64,000 nucleotides of DNA. Origin: Paramarasmius palmivorus (Eukaryota; Basidiomycota; Agaricomycetes; Agaricales; Marasmiaceae). Under the pieces are notes generated by a model, which worked only from the letters and a program-made list of their open reading frames with translations, was not told where the DNA came from and searched no databases. Both the position numbers and the translations under genes were made by a program. This document shows positions 22,273 to 32,986 of this stretch, in pieces. The stretch covers positions 248,001-312,000 of the forward strand of contig JAYKXP010000054.1 in assembly GCA_037176845.1 (NCBI GenBank). The letters run 5' to 3'. Positions within the stretch are counted from its first letter, which is position 1. The number at the start of each line of letters is the position of its first letter.

Positions 22273-24708
22273 CTACGAATGCGAATGCGAATATAAGTCC
22301 TTTCCGACCTGTGCTCCTGGTGATGGTGGTTCCGTTGCTTCCGAAGTCCTCCCCAAGAGGCCTGGTTGATGAGGTGGAGTCGTCGAGTGATCTAGTGAGG
22401 ATGAAGTAGGCGTGTGCAGTGGCGTTATTGACCACCTACGCGGTAAAACCGTCCCCAAGTTTGTTGATGCAGAGTCACGATTATGAGTGCTGGCATATTC
22501 CGTTGGACTGTGAGCGGTCGTGGGTGTAGACGGGTATGGTCGATTGACCTCTGGATCAAGGGGAATGTTGTGGTCGGGAGTTGGATTTCTGGCTCGAGTA
22601 ATAGTAGACTCGGAATCAGAATGGGGTGAACGACCTCCCTTCTCCAGCATGATATCCGCGGATTCTTGTCGTTCTAGTTTCTCCTCCTCCGTCCTTCTTC
22701 TCCAGAAACGACGGATACCCAAGTTGAGAAGAAGGTTGATAACGAGGATAATGATGGATACGGAGAATATTACTGCAATCACGGCACCGATTGCCACACG
22801 AGGAATAGCCTTTACGGCGAACCTCTCGACGAAAGCGAACAATAATCCTGTGCATACAACGCGGACGACGGCCAAGAACGTGGAGAAAACGTCGCCTCCT
22901 CGAGTTTTGTGAGGTCGCAAAACAAGGAGTGCAATCAGAGTGCCAATTTCCACCAAGAGAATGAGAATGACTTGTGCCAAGCCATTAGATTTGGCAGCCG
23001 CGATAAAGAGGGCTTTGAGGAAAGTGCCCCCAATGAAGATCAAGGAAAAGTAATACCGCGGATCACGGTACTGTGCGTAGGCAGGACCGTGGGATTGCAG
23101 GAATTCGGTGGAGTATAATGAAGCAGTGTCCGAACGCCGCACTCGGCGGAAGACGAGGAAGAAGACGTAAATGATACCAGCCATGATTGCAAGGAAAGAA
23201 ATGACTGAAAACAAGACAGAAAGCCAAGAATCATCGAGCGTCCACTGGTATAATGCGAAGACGACGATTGGGGAGAACATGATGAGGGCCTGCGAACGAT
23301 ATCATAGTAAGTAACTTCCAAATCCATAATAAATGGTTAAGTGAACGTACCAAACGAAGAGACCATGCCCTGACAAAAGGACCATAGGAATGTCTCAATT
23401 TTGCCCTGGTATCTTCCTGGCCAAGTTTGTAATGCTCCATGGCGAATAGCACCGCAAATGCCACTCCAAACACAAACAACGCGATCGCAATGAGGACTAG
23501 CGCACATATGAACACAGTCATGAATGCGTTTGCCGTCGCAATGTGGAGACTGTTGACGTAAATGGGTACGCCAGCCTGTAAAACGTTGGACGAATCCTCG
23601 GTGACAGTTTGCACGGCGTCAGCGTCAGCAGCAAACAGCCGGAGACCTGCTATCTTGTCGGAGGGCTCCGTGAAATTAGAAGCTGCGTTGTATATCCTAG
23701 AGTAGTAGGAAGATGCTATCTCCGTCACAGAGTCCTGAACGGGCAGGGCCGCAATAAGATCGTTGAAAGGGGATAGCTTTCGGTTTACCAATCCAACTGC
23801 AGATTCGGTAGTTGAGTTGGCTAAGCCTCCTCCGGTGCGAGCTCGCATATCATTGATCGCATTTTGGACTGCTGCGGAGCGTGTGGTGAACAACGACATG
23901 GACCAGCTGAAATTCAGTGTGAAAGAACGGTAGAGTGATGGATAGTTGATGTTCAAGAATGCACTGGTCGCGATGGTTTGGTATAATGAGATCATATCAA
24001 GAAGTCGGAAAGGAATGATACTGTTGGGGGAGCGGGATTGCCACAGGGCAACAAGGAAGGTTGCAATGGTGATACCACCTGTCGTCCACTCCACTGCAGG
24101 CTGACGAGTCGACCAACCGTTGGCAAGTGTTGCTTGGACGCAGGCCTTGACGTCGCCGGTGTCCCTCTCGGTGAGCATCAGCTGCGCGAAGGCCTCAAGA
24201 TCGGGTATTTTGTATGCGATAGAGGGGATGCGGTCGCTGAACTCGTCGGGAATGGTGAGAGATGCATGCCCGGAGAAGTTGTGTATGGGTAAGGGGCAAA
24301 GCGCGCCGTCAAGAATGCTGCAGAAATCAAGTGTCAGGTTGACGGGTTTCATGCCGTAGGCATTTAAGAACAAGTTGGCGGAAACATCGAGATTTGGAAT
24401 CTAAAATAATAACGATTAGTGACGTGACACGACAAGAAAAAATATCACGGACAACACTGGCCGCTGTGATGTTGAACGACACGGACTGGTTCTTGGCGAA
24501 ATAGGTAACGTCGAACTGTTGGACGAGAAGAGATTCCGGTGGTCGACAATAAGTAACTGAAGAAGTGACTGTGAATTGTGTTAGCACTGAGAATATAATA
24601 GTAATGAAAAAGGAACTTGCAAAGTTTGTCTTCCTTTGCTGACGAGAAGATCGTGAAGAAAAGAGTCGTGAAAAGAACAACTCGCAACCGGGCGAGTGAA
24701 GAGAACAT
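22273..24708 (-). CDS. TRP-like ion channel (Pkd2/Flc family, ML-like domain plus TRP domain)
   Basis: Multi-pass membrane protein with a signal peptide (MFSSLARLRVVLFTTLFFTIFSSA), a secreted/lumenal ML-like lipid-binding domain (SVTYCRPPESLLVQQFDVTYF ... NLDVSANLFLNAYG ... LDFCSILDGALCPLP) and a transmembrane TRP region that starts around ITIATFLVALW. Many helices follow: NAFMTVFICALVLIAIALFVF, MFSPIVVFALYQW, VLFSVISFLAIMAGIIYVFFL, YYFSLIFIGGTFLKALFI, AIPRVAIGAVIAVIFSVSII, then a 120-residue Ser/Pro/Thr-rich cytosolic tail. Relatives in yeasts (Pkd2, Flc1-3) affect calcium entry, cell-wall integrity and flavin transport, so the cargo is not certain. The first intron (24569-24620) again fits only with a GC donor (T|GCAAGT). 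Complete. Confidence 0.88.
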
Positions 24709-25431
24709 CTTGAAACGGCGTGAATAGGTGGGGAAACAAGGATTCACTGATTCCGTTTAGACTGGAAGATAAATAGGTGAGAAAGCGTGGAATAAGCGTG
24801 CCATTGTACTGCTTACGGATGGAGTCCTTATTGTTCGGGTGAGTAACAATGAGGACTCGGGATGGACAATAAGGACGCTTTGTTCTCGTTCACTTGGGGG
24901 CGCTGGTGGTGGTTGGAAGGAAAGAAGGGAATGACGAGTGGAGATTGCGTCGACGGCGATAAAAAAGACTCCACTCGTCGTGGCGACTGGTATGTAAGAG
25001 ACGACGAGTCGGGGATCGCGACCACGATCGCCCCAAAAATTAATATTATAACACCAATGATTATACTTTCCATTTTTGGAAAAACGCCCGCTAAACACGT
25101 TTCGTCTGTGACGGTCTAGCCGATGCCGATGGAACAGTGAACAATTCTATATCTGCGTGAGGCGATGAGAAACGCAGCAAGCACCAGTAAACTTACCAAG
25201 ACTTACCACTGCCAGCATCAGACCAGAATATATGTATGCGTATGCAGCTCGGTCCGCTGTTGGTCAACAGTCAAACTCGATGACAAAAGTGTAAAATCCA
25301 GGTAAAAATTTTACCGTAAAATCTCATATCGTAAATTCGCCACTAAACTCTTTCCAGGTGGTCACGTGCACACTTGTGGTGGTTCCCGGTTTAGGCCGTT
25401 TGCGCAAAACCTTCATCTCCAGTACCACAAA
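24709..25431. promoter_or_regulatory. Intergenic region upstream of the TRP-like and OSCP genes
   Basis: Divergent 723-bp promoter. Bases 25301-25315 form a near-perfect palindrome (GGTAAAA-a-TTTTACC) surrounded by three more GTAAA copies within 70 bp (25291, 25316, 25331), a possible factor site for the ATP synthase gene. An open frame at 24828-25073 on the minus strand (81 codons, starting MESIIIGVIILIFGAIVVAI, one hydrophobic helix) could be a small membrane protein but has no other support. Confidence 0.35.
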
Positions 25432-26169
25432 ATGCTGCTCGCGTCTGCTGCACGTACAGTGTCGACCACTCCCGCCCTCGGTCGTCGTGCTGCCTCAGCT
25501 ATCGCTCTCAAATACTCCAACGCTGTTTACGGTGCTGCTCTCGCAAAGTCACCTCAGACTCTCACCAAGGTTCACACAGAACTTGCCAATGTCTCTACCA
25601 CTATCAAGCAGAGCCCCGAAATCAACGCATTCATTAACAATCCTACCCTCTCAGCCAAGGATAGAGCAGCCGGTCTCACCTCCCTTTTCTCCAAAGTAGA
25701 AGGCGCGAAGAAGGAACCTGTTTCCGACATCACCAAGAACCTTTTGTCCGTTTTGTCCGAGAACGGTCGGTTGGGAGAGACAGAGGGTGTCATTCAGGGA
25801 TTCAACGAGCTGGTCTCCAAGTACAAAGGAGAACTTACCGTCACCGTCACTTCCGCTACACCCCTTCAGAAGGACGTACTCTCTCGTCTCGAGACTGTTC
25901 TCAAGCAGTCACAGACAGCGCAACAGGCAAAATCACTCAAAATAGAGAACAAGGTGTGTAAATCACCCACCTTCTTCATATCAGCCAACTGAAGAATACT
26001 GTCAGGTCAACCCCTCTATACTCGGGGGAATCATTGTAGACTTTGGTGACAAGACCATCGACATGAGCGCTCAGTCCCGCGTCACCAAGCTCAACAATGC
26101 TCTACAACGTATGCAACCATCCTGTTCATTTCAAGCTTCTCTCTGACCACCTTGACAGAATCTGTTTGA
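25432..26169 (+). CDS. ATP5: Mitochondrial ATP synthase subunit 5 (OSCP)
   Basis: Oligomycin-sensitivity-conferring protein that links the F1 head to the peripheral stalk of F1Fo ATP synthase. Three exons (25432-25953, 26006-26108, 26159-26169), 211 aa. Begins MLLASAARTVSTTPALGRRA, a typical matrix-targeting peptide, then the OSCP domain: ALKYSNAVYGAALAKSP, INAFINNPTLSAKDRAAGL, NLLSVLSENGRLGETEGVIQ, ELTVTVTSATPLQKDVLSRL, and NPSILGGIIVDFGDKTIDMS. The final exon is only 11 nt and completes NALQQSV, the usual fungal C-terminus, which supports the tiny exon. Complete. Confidence 0.95.
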
Positions 26170-26432
26170 TAAGGGGAAATAGATACTCGCAGCATAATGT
26201 TTACACCGACAGTATTGTAATAAGTTCACCTTTCGCCCAACTACTTGACGTCCATCCCTTCAACCAACAAGTATTGTGCAGAACCACGATATAGAACCTG
26301 TCATTACATGCATTGCCACGGCTGTAAGATCATTTTGAATGCCTACTAGCAATGAAGACACCTAGACTTGTCCTCGGATCGCATCTGATCATTCTCCGAC
26401 TTGTTACTATGCCCCAGTGATGCGGCCAAAGT

Positions 26433-28646
26433 CTAGAGGTGGGACTCGGTTGACGGATTGCTTGGGTTTTCGCACCACTTCTCACCACCACCTCTCCTGG
26501 CTCGCCTCTTGTCACGTATCAGAGCGAGCTCCCTCTTCCGTTTAATCATCCACTGAGCTTCTTGGGCAACGGGTATGCCAAGGAAAGTGTTGCCAGTAGT
26601 CTCCATGAGCATGTTGAGAGGAGTAAGCATATCCACGCCAGCTTCACGGACAATATCCAGAATGGGTAGGTGTGCACGAGTATAACGCATTCGGTGAGCA
26701 AATGAACACGTTGGTCTGTAATGGGTTGATTAGCGAGCGGTCAGAGTGGCCATGGAAGCCTTACCCAGGGCCCAAGATGAACTCCCCGCCGAGCTGGGCG
26801 ATCTTACCGCTATTTTTCCATATCGGCATATTGACTTTCACAGCGTTGGCTAGAACCATACCAAATCCACCAACAGCGCCATGACGAATATACGATGAGC
26901 GAGGTCCTTTTTCTAGCGTTTCCAGTGTCATTCCCATGGCGTTATACACTTCCCGGCCGGGGTCGGTATATATAGCGAAGGGCGACCGAAAAATTTCTGT
27001 GATACAAGTGAGCGAGATGTACAAAAGTCGTCCGAAGCAATGAACTCACTGCGATAGTATTTGATTAACTCGTAACAACCGTTACCAATAATCACAAGTT
27101 GTATACCTTCGTCCTTCAACATATCGGCGGAAATGTTCCTGGATATTGAGAACATGTAATCCTGACAGAGAGGGCACCTTTAGCTAACGTCAGCAAGGCA
27201 GTCCTCATAAACTCGGGGAGAAACTCACAGAAAGTGTCGAATGAATATCACAACTGTTTTCTGGTTTTTCCATAGGTCGCCGAATGGTACACGAACACCG
27301 GACTCGGATATCACGCACAACTGTTCAGCGTGGCGGAGTTGCTCTCTGGTAGGAATACCGTACTCCTCAAATGGGGCGTTATCGCTGAATGATGATTCCG
27401 GAGAGTCGACCTCCTGCGGTACGTCGGTGAATCGGACGTGTAGATTCGCACTTGCTCTTTTCTGATTCTTCTCCGAAGAGAAAGCGCTCCCTCGAGAGAT
27501 AGGTCGTGAGCAAGACGGGCCTGCGGCATATAATGTTTTCTCGTCATCGTCGTATCCCCAGAGCCGTTCGAGATCGACTTGTTCTGAGATGGATGAAGTA
27601 TCAATGATGTCTGAGGGGATGATCGATGTATCGGGTACTGCAGGTGTGGCTTTATCCACCGAGAGGATAGATATCTTAGATTGACTTTGGATTGTGCGAT
27701 ATTCGTTTTGCGTCTCCGAGCCCAGTGGATACTTGGAGCTGTTGATGGAGACATGCTGCGAGTCGGCAGTCAAGATTGGTCGCGAGTTAGAGATAGACCC
27801 CGAGCACAGATCCGCATGTTGTGTGTTTCCGCAAGTCATGGATCGTGGAGTAGAGTTGGTGAGATAAACGGTCCTCTCATCATCGTCATCATACTCTTGT
27901 TGCCAAAGATCGTTGAAGGTATCGAATCCGGGGGAAGATGTATCAATGAGGTCCGAGGGAAGAAAAGATTCGGTGATTGAAGAAACGGTATGTTCAGTTG
28001 CGATGGAGGCTTTAGACAGGCTTCGACCCCGTTCTTTTCTGCGAAGTTGGGCCTCATGCAGCAAGGTTATCATCCCCCTCGTAGTGTGGGTAGAGGATGC
28101 GTCGGAAGCATACTGTGTTACATGTTACAAAACATTCAAGAATAGTCGTTGAAAACGTACCGGGGACACTGATTGGTGCTCGAATGATTTCTGAAATTGG
28201 GTATAGGCAAGGTTGAGAGGTAGGGGGAAATCGGCTTTGGCGCTCGTTATTGGTGATAATATGCCGCTAATGCCAGCAAGGTTGAGTGGCTGAATAGAAT
28301 TGGGAAGACGAAGAGACATAGGGGGAGTTGCAAAATCTTTATTCGGGATAGTGAGGGCGCGTCTTCTGTGTAGTGGTTGAGGAGCCTCCTGGATCTGAGA
28401 ACCAACGCTCTCCACGTCACGAACATCAGAGTCCTCCTGGAATGATTCGATGAGCGACTGGTGACTGGCATGGTATAGATCTTCTGAAAACGTCTTTACA
28501 AGTACACGGTCAGTTTCATGGTGATAATAATCACCAAATTCCGATGGGTCATACTGAGGAACCGGCTTCCTGGGGACGACAAATGTGGAGGTCGAGAATT
28601 GAGATATGCGTGCAGGGCTAGTTCTGGGGCGCCTCGGTAAAGTCAT
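26433..28646 (-). CDS. Peroxiredoxin-like protein, AhpC/TSA_2 (PRXL2) family, with long N-terminal extension
   Basis: Thioredoxin-fold protein. Starts MTLPRRPRTSPARIS; the first 400 residues are low-complexity and contain an internal duplication: PSDLIDTSS...LWQQEYDDDDERTVY and PSDIIDTSS...LWGYDDDEKTLY. The C-terminal domain reads FGDLWKNQKTVVIFIRHFL then CPLCQDYMFSISRNI (the CPxC redox motif split by a phase-2 intron), QLVIIGNGCYELIKYYR, FRSPFAIYTDPGREVYNAMGM, and ends with a basic RDKRRARRGGGEKWC tail. Five or so exons, all GT-AG. The family is inferred to be redox-active, but physiological substrates are not known. A paralogue with the same exon plan lies next to it (29049-30434), so this is a tandem duplication. 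Confidence 0.85.
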
Positions 28647-29048
28647 TGAAACCAGGAGCAAGTGGGTGAGAGGCAGGTATGCATGGACCGTGGTTTTATA
28701 AGACGAGTGAGACCAAAGTGCTCCAGCATTTTGACTCCTGAGTATGCGCCATAGCCGGCGGAGACCTGGCTAAGACTCAGTACTCAGACGTCGCAGATCC
28801 TGGCTCAAACCGCTAGTCATTCTGAAAACTGTGTTCAGTGAAGTAAATTGTGAGCTGGTACATGACCTCACCAACCACGAGGAAGAGATGAACTTGAAAG
28901 AAAGAACCCCTGTCCACGCACTGCAGTCGCCTTTGTGTGCCTTACTATCACATAATGACATTTCCTAACTTATATACTGATGGACATTGCTGGCTTATAA
29001 TACAACTTACGAGTCACGACCCACCGTGCAACACGACTTGCACCACTG
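28647..29048. other. Gap between the two peroxiredoxin-like genes
   Basis: About 400 bp of promoter and 3' UTR sequence; no gene, repeat or RNA recognised. Confidence 0.4.
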
Positions 29049-30434
29049 CTATTCTATGTCTGAATCATTCGCTAATTGGCAGCTCTCTCCATCGCAATAT
29101 TGATCTCCTCCTCTGCGCCTCTGCTTACGTTCCATCATTGTAAAGAACTCCTTCTTTCTTTCCGCCATCCACTTTTCTTCATCTTCAACGGTCATACTTG
29201 GTACGGTGGATTTAATCAACTTGAGTTTAGCAGTCATGTTTATGCCTGCTTCCTTGACGAGCTCGAGGACAGGCAAATGATCTCGAGTATATCTCATTCT
29301 GTGTGCAAAAGCACACTGAAGTCTGGGCACAGAGTAAGAAGAGTATTCCAGACTGAATAATACGTAGATGCATACCCAGGCCCTAATATAAACTCTCCTC
29401 CCAACTGCGAAATGTTGCCCCCATTCATCCATATTGGCATTCGGACTCTTACGGCGTTGGCGACCACCATCCTAATTCCAGAGGCTGTTCCATGTCGGAC
29501 ATAGGTTGCGCGGGGTCCTTTGTCTAAACAAGAGCGCGTCATTCCCAGAGCCTTGTATACCTTGTGTGTGGGGTCGGTGTATATAGCGAAAGGAGTAGCA
29601 AAGATTTCTACAAAGGTATATTTCAGAGAAGCAATGCTCTTATGTGATCAATGAGACGAACTGCGGTAGGATTTGATCATCTTGTGGTCGCCATTACTGA
29701 TGATGACCAGGTCAACGCCTTGGGTGCGGAGGACACCAGCAGGTATGCAACGAGATATCGAAAATAGATAATCTTGACAGAACGGACACCTAATACGACC
29801 AACATCTAGGCGTTTATCAAATGAACATGACGTATAATTCTAGACTCACATGAAATGCCGAATAAAGATGGTAATGGTTTTGTGTCGTTCCCAAATTGAA
29901 CCAAATCGCACTTGCTCCCCTGACTCTGAAAATACCGGCAATCCAGCTGCTAGTAGTAGCTGACTTCGAACTGGAAGGGAATGGTTGTCAAAAGGGAGAG
30001 AAATCGGGAGTTGATTTGCAAGAGGTTCGGGTGCTGATCTTCGCGAGAGATTAGAGCACAAGTCTGTGGAAGAGGAGCTGATGGTCCTGGAATCTGATCG
30101 TGGACTGACTTCGGGGAGCAAGGATGAATTGTCGCTGGATGAGATAGAGTCAGACATATAAGGAGGAGAGGCCTGTTGACGAAGGGACGGTCGCGTAGCC
30201 TGTGTCAACTGTAGGGAATACGGGTAATGAAGAAACTATATCTTCGCGTACAGGTTTCGAAGGGGGATGTAAGAACTTGAGGGGTCCGTCCTTTTTGTGG
30301 ATGACATGGGAAAAGCTGTTCAGAATCGGAAAAGAATGTGGTGTCCGTTTAGAACGGCGTTTGAGAACACTCTTCGGGTTTTGAGAGCAGACAGCCGGCC
30401 TGCTTCTATGAGTGACGGACACACGACAGGACAA
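29049..30434 (-). CDS. Peroxiredoxin-like protein, AhpC/TSA_2 family, second tandem copy
   Basis: Same architecture as the gene at 26433-28646 but with a shorter N-terminus that lacks the duplicated LW/YDDDE block. Redox motif CPFCQDYLFSISRC after FGSIWERHKTITIFIRHFM, again split by an intron at the same codon. Then LVIISNGDHKMIKSYR, ATPFAIYTDPTHKVYKALGM, GPRATYVRHGTASG, MPIWMNGGNISQLGGEFILGPG and MRYTRDHLPVLELVKEAGIN; the tail ends ERKQRRRGGDQYC... The 5' end is unresolved: the frame is open to 30434 without an ATG, so at least one upstream exon is missing. An ATG near 30547 does not join in frame with any good donor I can see. Confidence 0.78.
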
Positions 30435-30731
30435 CTGATACCTGCGATGTAATAGCTGTATGGAATGCTAGGCAGTCGCGAAGCCCTTCTCTGGCAATGA
30501 TCGTGCTAGGGAAGGCTGGCAGACAGTGCCGTCGAATTCGGTTCATGCGACGCTACTCCTGATTGGAATTTCAGGAGTCAGTGTTGGCGGCAGCCAAAGA
30601 CCCCACTTTATTATGGGAGTTGTATACAAGAGTTCGAAGTGATAGACGTAATGAGTTGAGGTTCCATCGATGGTAGCGTTCTAAGGCAGTCTGTGGCACC
30701 GAAAAGAGTGGTTACTGAGATTAGTGATATC

Positions 30732-30739
30732 GTGGTGAC
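30732..30739. repeat. Left 8-bp direct repeat (putative target-site duplication)
   Basis: GTGGTGAC; the same eight bases recur at 31431-31438 in the same orientation. Confidence 0.6.
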
Positions 30740-30824
30740 CAGGGACCTAATGCCAAACATTTAAATATCGACGTCGCTGACGTCTAGGGTGTTTTAAACG
30801 GTTTTAGGCATTCAAATGGAAAAT

Positions 30825-30916
30825 AGCGAACCGGCGGGAATCGAACCTGCAGGCAACAATGCTGACAAATCACTAAGGATTTTGCTGGCGGCTATAACCA
30901 CTGCACCAACGAGCTG
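30825..30916 (-). repeat. Degenerate tRNA-like sequence, left copy
   Basis: Contains an A-box-like GGTGCAGTGGTTATAGCC and a B-box GGTTCGAATCCC with the right spacing for an intron-bearing tRNA, but the acceptor stem pairs poorly and the T-stem has a mismatch. More likely a tRNA-derived head of a repeat than a working tRNA gene. Homologous to the right copy at 31256-31340. Confidence 0.55.
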
Positions 30917-30959
30917 AATACAAACCCTGAATCACTTAGACCTATATACCCATATCTAA

Positions 30960-31206
30960 TCACCTAACCTAGCTAAACCTAACCCCTAACGCGGGGCGTT
31001 CCCCCCCGCACCCCCCCTTAACATATTCTCATATCCCCTAACCCTAACTTGGGGCGTTCCCCCCCAAACCCCCCCTCTAACCCTAACCCCTAACGTGGGG
31101 CGTTCCCCCCCACACCCCCCCTTCTACCCCCTAACCCTAACTAGAGCGCCTGCGGCGCAGTGACCTACAGCCCTAACCCCTAACCAAGCGCCTTCGGCGC
31201 AGGGCC
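30960..31206 (+). repeat. Telomere-like CCCTAA repeats interleaved with GC-rich hairpin blocks
   Basis: Five short runs of CCTAACCCCTAAC or CCCTAACCCTAAC, the complement of the TTAGGG fungal telomere repeat. The first three are each followed by GGGGCGTTCCCCCCC and a second C-run. The last two are followed instead by perfect hairpins GCGCC-TGC-GGCGC and GCGCC-TTC-GGCGC. The minus strand has several G-runs of 4-7 that could form G-quadruplexes. Confidence 0.8.
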
Positions 31207-31255
31207 AAGGGTCAAAAATGACAGCACTCGACAGCATAATTTGGCCCGGTTATTC

Positions 31256-31340
31256 AACTTATATGGTGTAGCAGTTAGCGCACTATACCCTGTCCTTATT
31301 AGTCATGCTGTAACGGTCTGACGTTCAATCCTGGGCACTT
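31256..31340 (+). repeat. Degenerate tRNA-like sequence, right copy
   Basis: A-box-like TGGTGTAGCAGTTAGCGC and B-box CGTTCAATCC. Aligns with the left copy on the opposite strand, including TCCTTA, GTCA-GC-TG and the B-box region. No good acceptor stem. Confidence 0.5.
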
Positions 31341-31597
31341 ACATTTTATTCTGGGTCTGCCTTACGAGAAGCGTTTAAATGGCCGAGACATCAGCGACGT
31401 CGTTATTTAAATGTTTGGCATTATACATTAGTGGTGACGGAAATTGGCGGGGCGATAGCAAGAAAGGTGCAAAGGCTATCTATGCAAGGAGAATCAGTAG
31501 AGCACACAGTTTCGTGTCTCCTTGTCCTGGATCCATTGGTCACGGCCATTACTACGAGTGTGGGCGATCACGCCTAAAAAACGTCTGGATTGTATCC

Positions 31598-32712
31598 TCA
31601 TCGTTTTAGATTCTCCTCCAAATATCTGACAAACTTTTCGACCACTCTTCCCTCAGTCCAATCTACTGCTCCTTTCTCTGTGGTCCCGAGGGTGATAGCC
31701 TTTTTATGAACGGTGACAAACTGCCGTTTACACCGTTGCAACTCGGACAGCGTCAAGGTTCGAAGTGGCAGATCAATCGACGTTTTGAGATCCGCTGACA
31801 GAGGCAACACAACATCGCCCCCAATGGATTGTCTCTGAGATTGCTCGGACATTATTGCGGCTATGACTGAGAGCGTAGTCTTCTCTAAGATGAGAAGAGC
31901 GTCGGTCGGTGCCTTGGCAACCTGGCAGATCAGTGGTCAATGTCTGTGATTTGACAGATTTGACAGAATCAAAAGAACGCACGGCTTGAGTGCCAGAATT
32001 TGGTGGCTTGATATTACCACTAGTCACAGCCTCCCAAATCTGAGAGCTCGGAATATCTTGTTCGTTCCATAGAACAACGAAGAGAGGGGAATCCCATCTC
32101 ACCATTGAGGATGGTTCTTCGTAGCGAAGGAAAAGGTTTTCTAGACTAGATGGAGTCGATACGAGAAATATGATACAGGGAGGGAGAATACGCACGTTTC
32201 TTCCGAGTACATTCGACCGTCTGTCCGAGTCCGATTCCATTCTCTGCACTGATCCTCTTTGGCTAAAACATAGACCTACTTTACCGGTAAGTCGGCTATG
32301 AAGATTTCTAGGCCGAGGGAACTCACAGTACACACGCGTAGCTTCAATTCTCTGGCTGCGCAATACATTTGATACCGGAATCCCTTTATATAATTTGGCG
32401 CATCGACAATGAGGATTGTGTTGGACGACATCTGTCGCTGTATAGCGGTGAAGAGGGCGCCTCTTGCTGGCTTTTCAGAGCGACTTTCTGATGCATACCG
32501 AGGGTGATGAGATCAGCATGAAATTGAGAAAAAAAAGAGGGCCGACCATCGTAGACGCTGCGAGGAATGTTGAGAGAATCGTCCGATATGATAGCGACGG
32601 TGAGATGGGAGACCTTGTCTTGGTTTATTTTTTCGTCGAGAAATTTTTTTATTTGAAGAGCTCTGGTAGACTTTCCAGAGGCAGGGAAGCCGGAGATGGT
32701 GATGAGGGCCAT
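31598..32712 (-). CDS. KTI12: KTI12-like P-loop protein (Elongator-associated)
   Basis: Required with Elongator for wobble-uridine modification of tRNA; related to seryl-tRNA(Sec) kinase. Start MALITISGFPASGKSTRAL at 32712 with the Walker A motif GFPASGKST. Then VSHLTVAIISDDSLNIPRSVYD, an intron, ESRSEKPARGALFTAIQRQ, and the Walker B-like TILIVDAPNYIKGFRYQMYC with AARELKLRVCT. Ends WTEGRVVEKFVRYLEENLKR. At least three introns, GT-AG. A codon upstream of MALI reads GTG, not ATG, so MALI is the start. It diverges from the RhoGAP gene with 274 bp between starts. Complete. Confidence 0.92.
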
Positions 32713-32986
32713 CGACGACACATCGACCCTTGTTATTTGGCGCTGTGTATTGTAGTTACCGGTGTGAGTCTCTAGGGAGTCTCCAGGGAGTACCCCAATT
32801 CCAAAGTCTGTCCAGCATCGGAACTTGCATCATCTCCTCGTCCTTCCCTTGTATCATCTCCTTTCTCTTCGTTTTTATTCCTCTTTCACATTTTCTGGTA
32901 TCCAGTATCTCACTCAGTCTGGCGGGTCGGACAGATTTCTTCTCCTACTTAGCCCCTTAATCCGCGCTTCTTCAACTCATTACACT

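Larger units (their letters stand above)
30740..31430. mobile_element. 691-bp inverted-repeat (MITE-like) element carrying tRNA-like and telomere-like DNA
   Basis: Bounded by an 8-bp direct repeat GTGGTGAC (30732-30739 and 31431-31438), the size expected of a hAT-type target duplication. The arms are inverted copies: 30749-30789 and 31382-31422 match at 37 of 41 positions, and weaker similarity continues inward for another 130 bp through two tRNA-like sequences. The left end starts CAGGGACC, hAT-like; the right end is less similar. No open frame inside, so any movement would be in trans. It lies between a peroxiredoxin-like gene and KTI12. Alternative reading: two head-to-head tRNA-derived SINE copies. 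Confidence 0.6.

Noticed and set aside
24828..25073. Small membrane protein in the TRP/OSCP intergenic region as a confident gene
   Set aside because: One hydrophobic start only; no conservation evidence, so mentioned only within the intergenic entry.
30825..30916. Functional tRNA gene
   Set aside because: B-box and A-box are present, but the acceptor stem does not pair and the T-stem has a mismatch; better as a tRNA-derived repeat.
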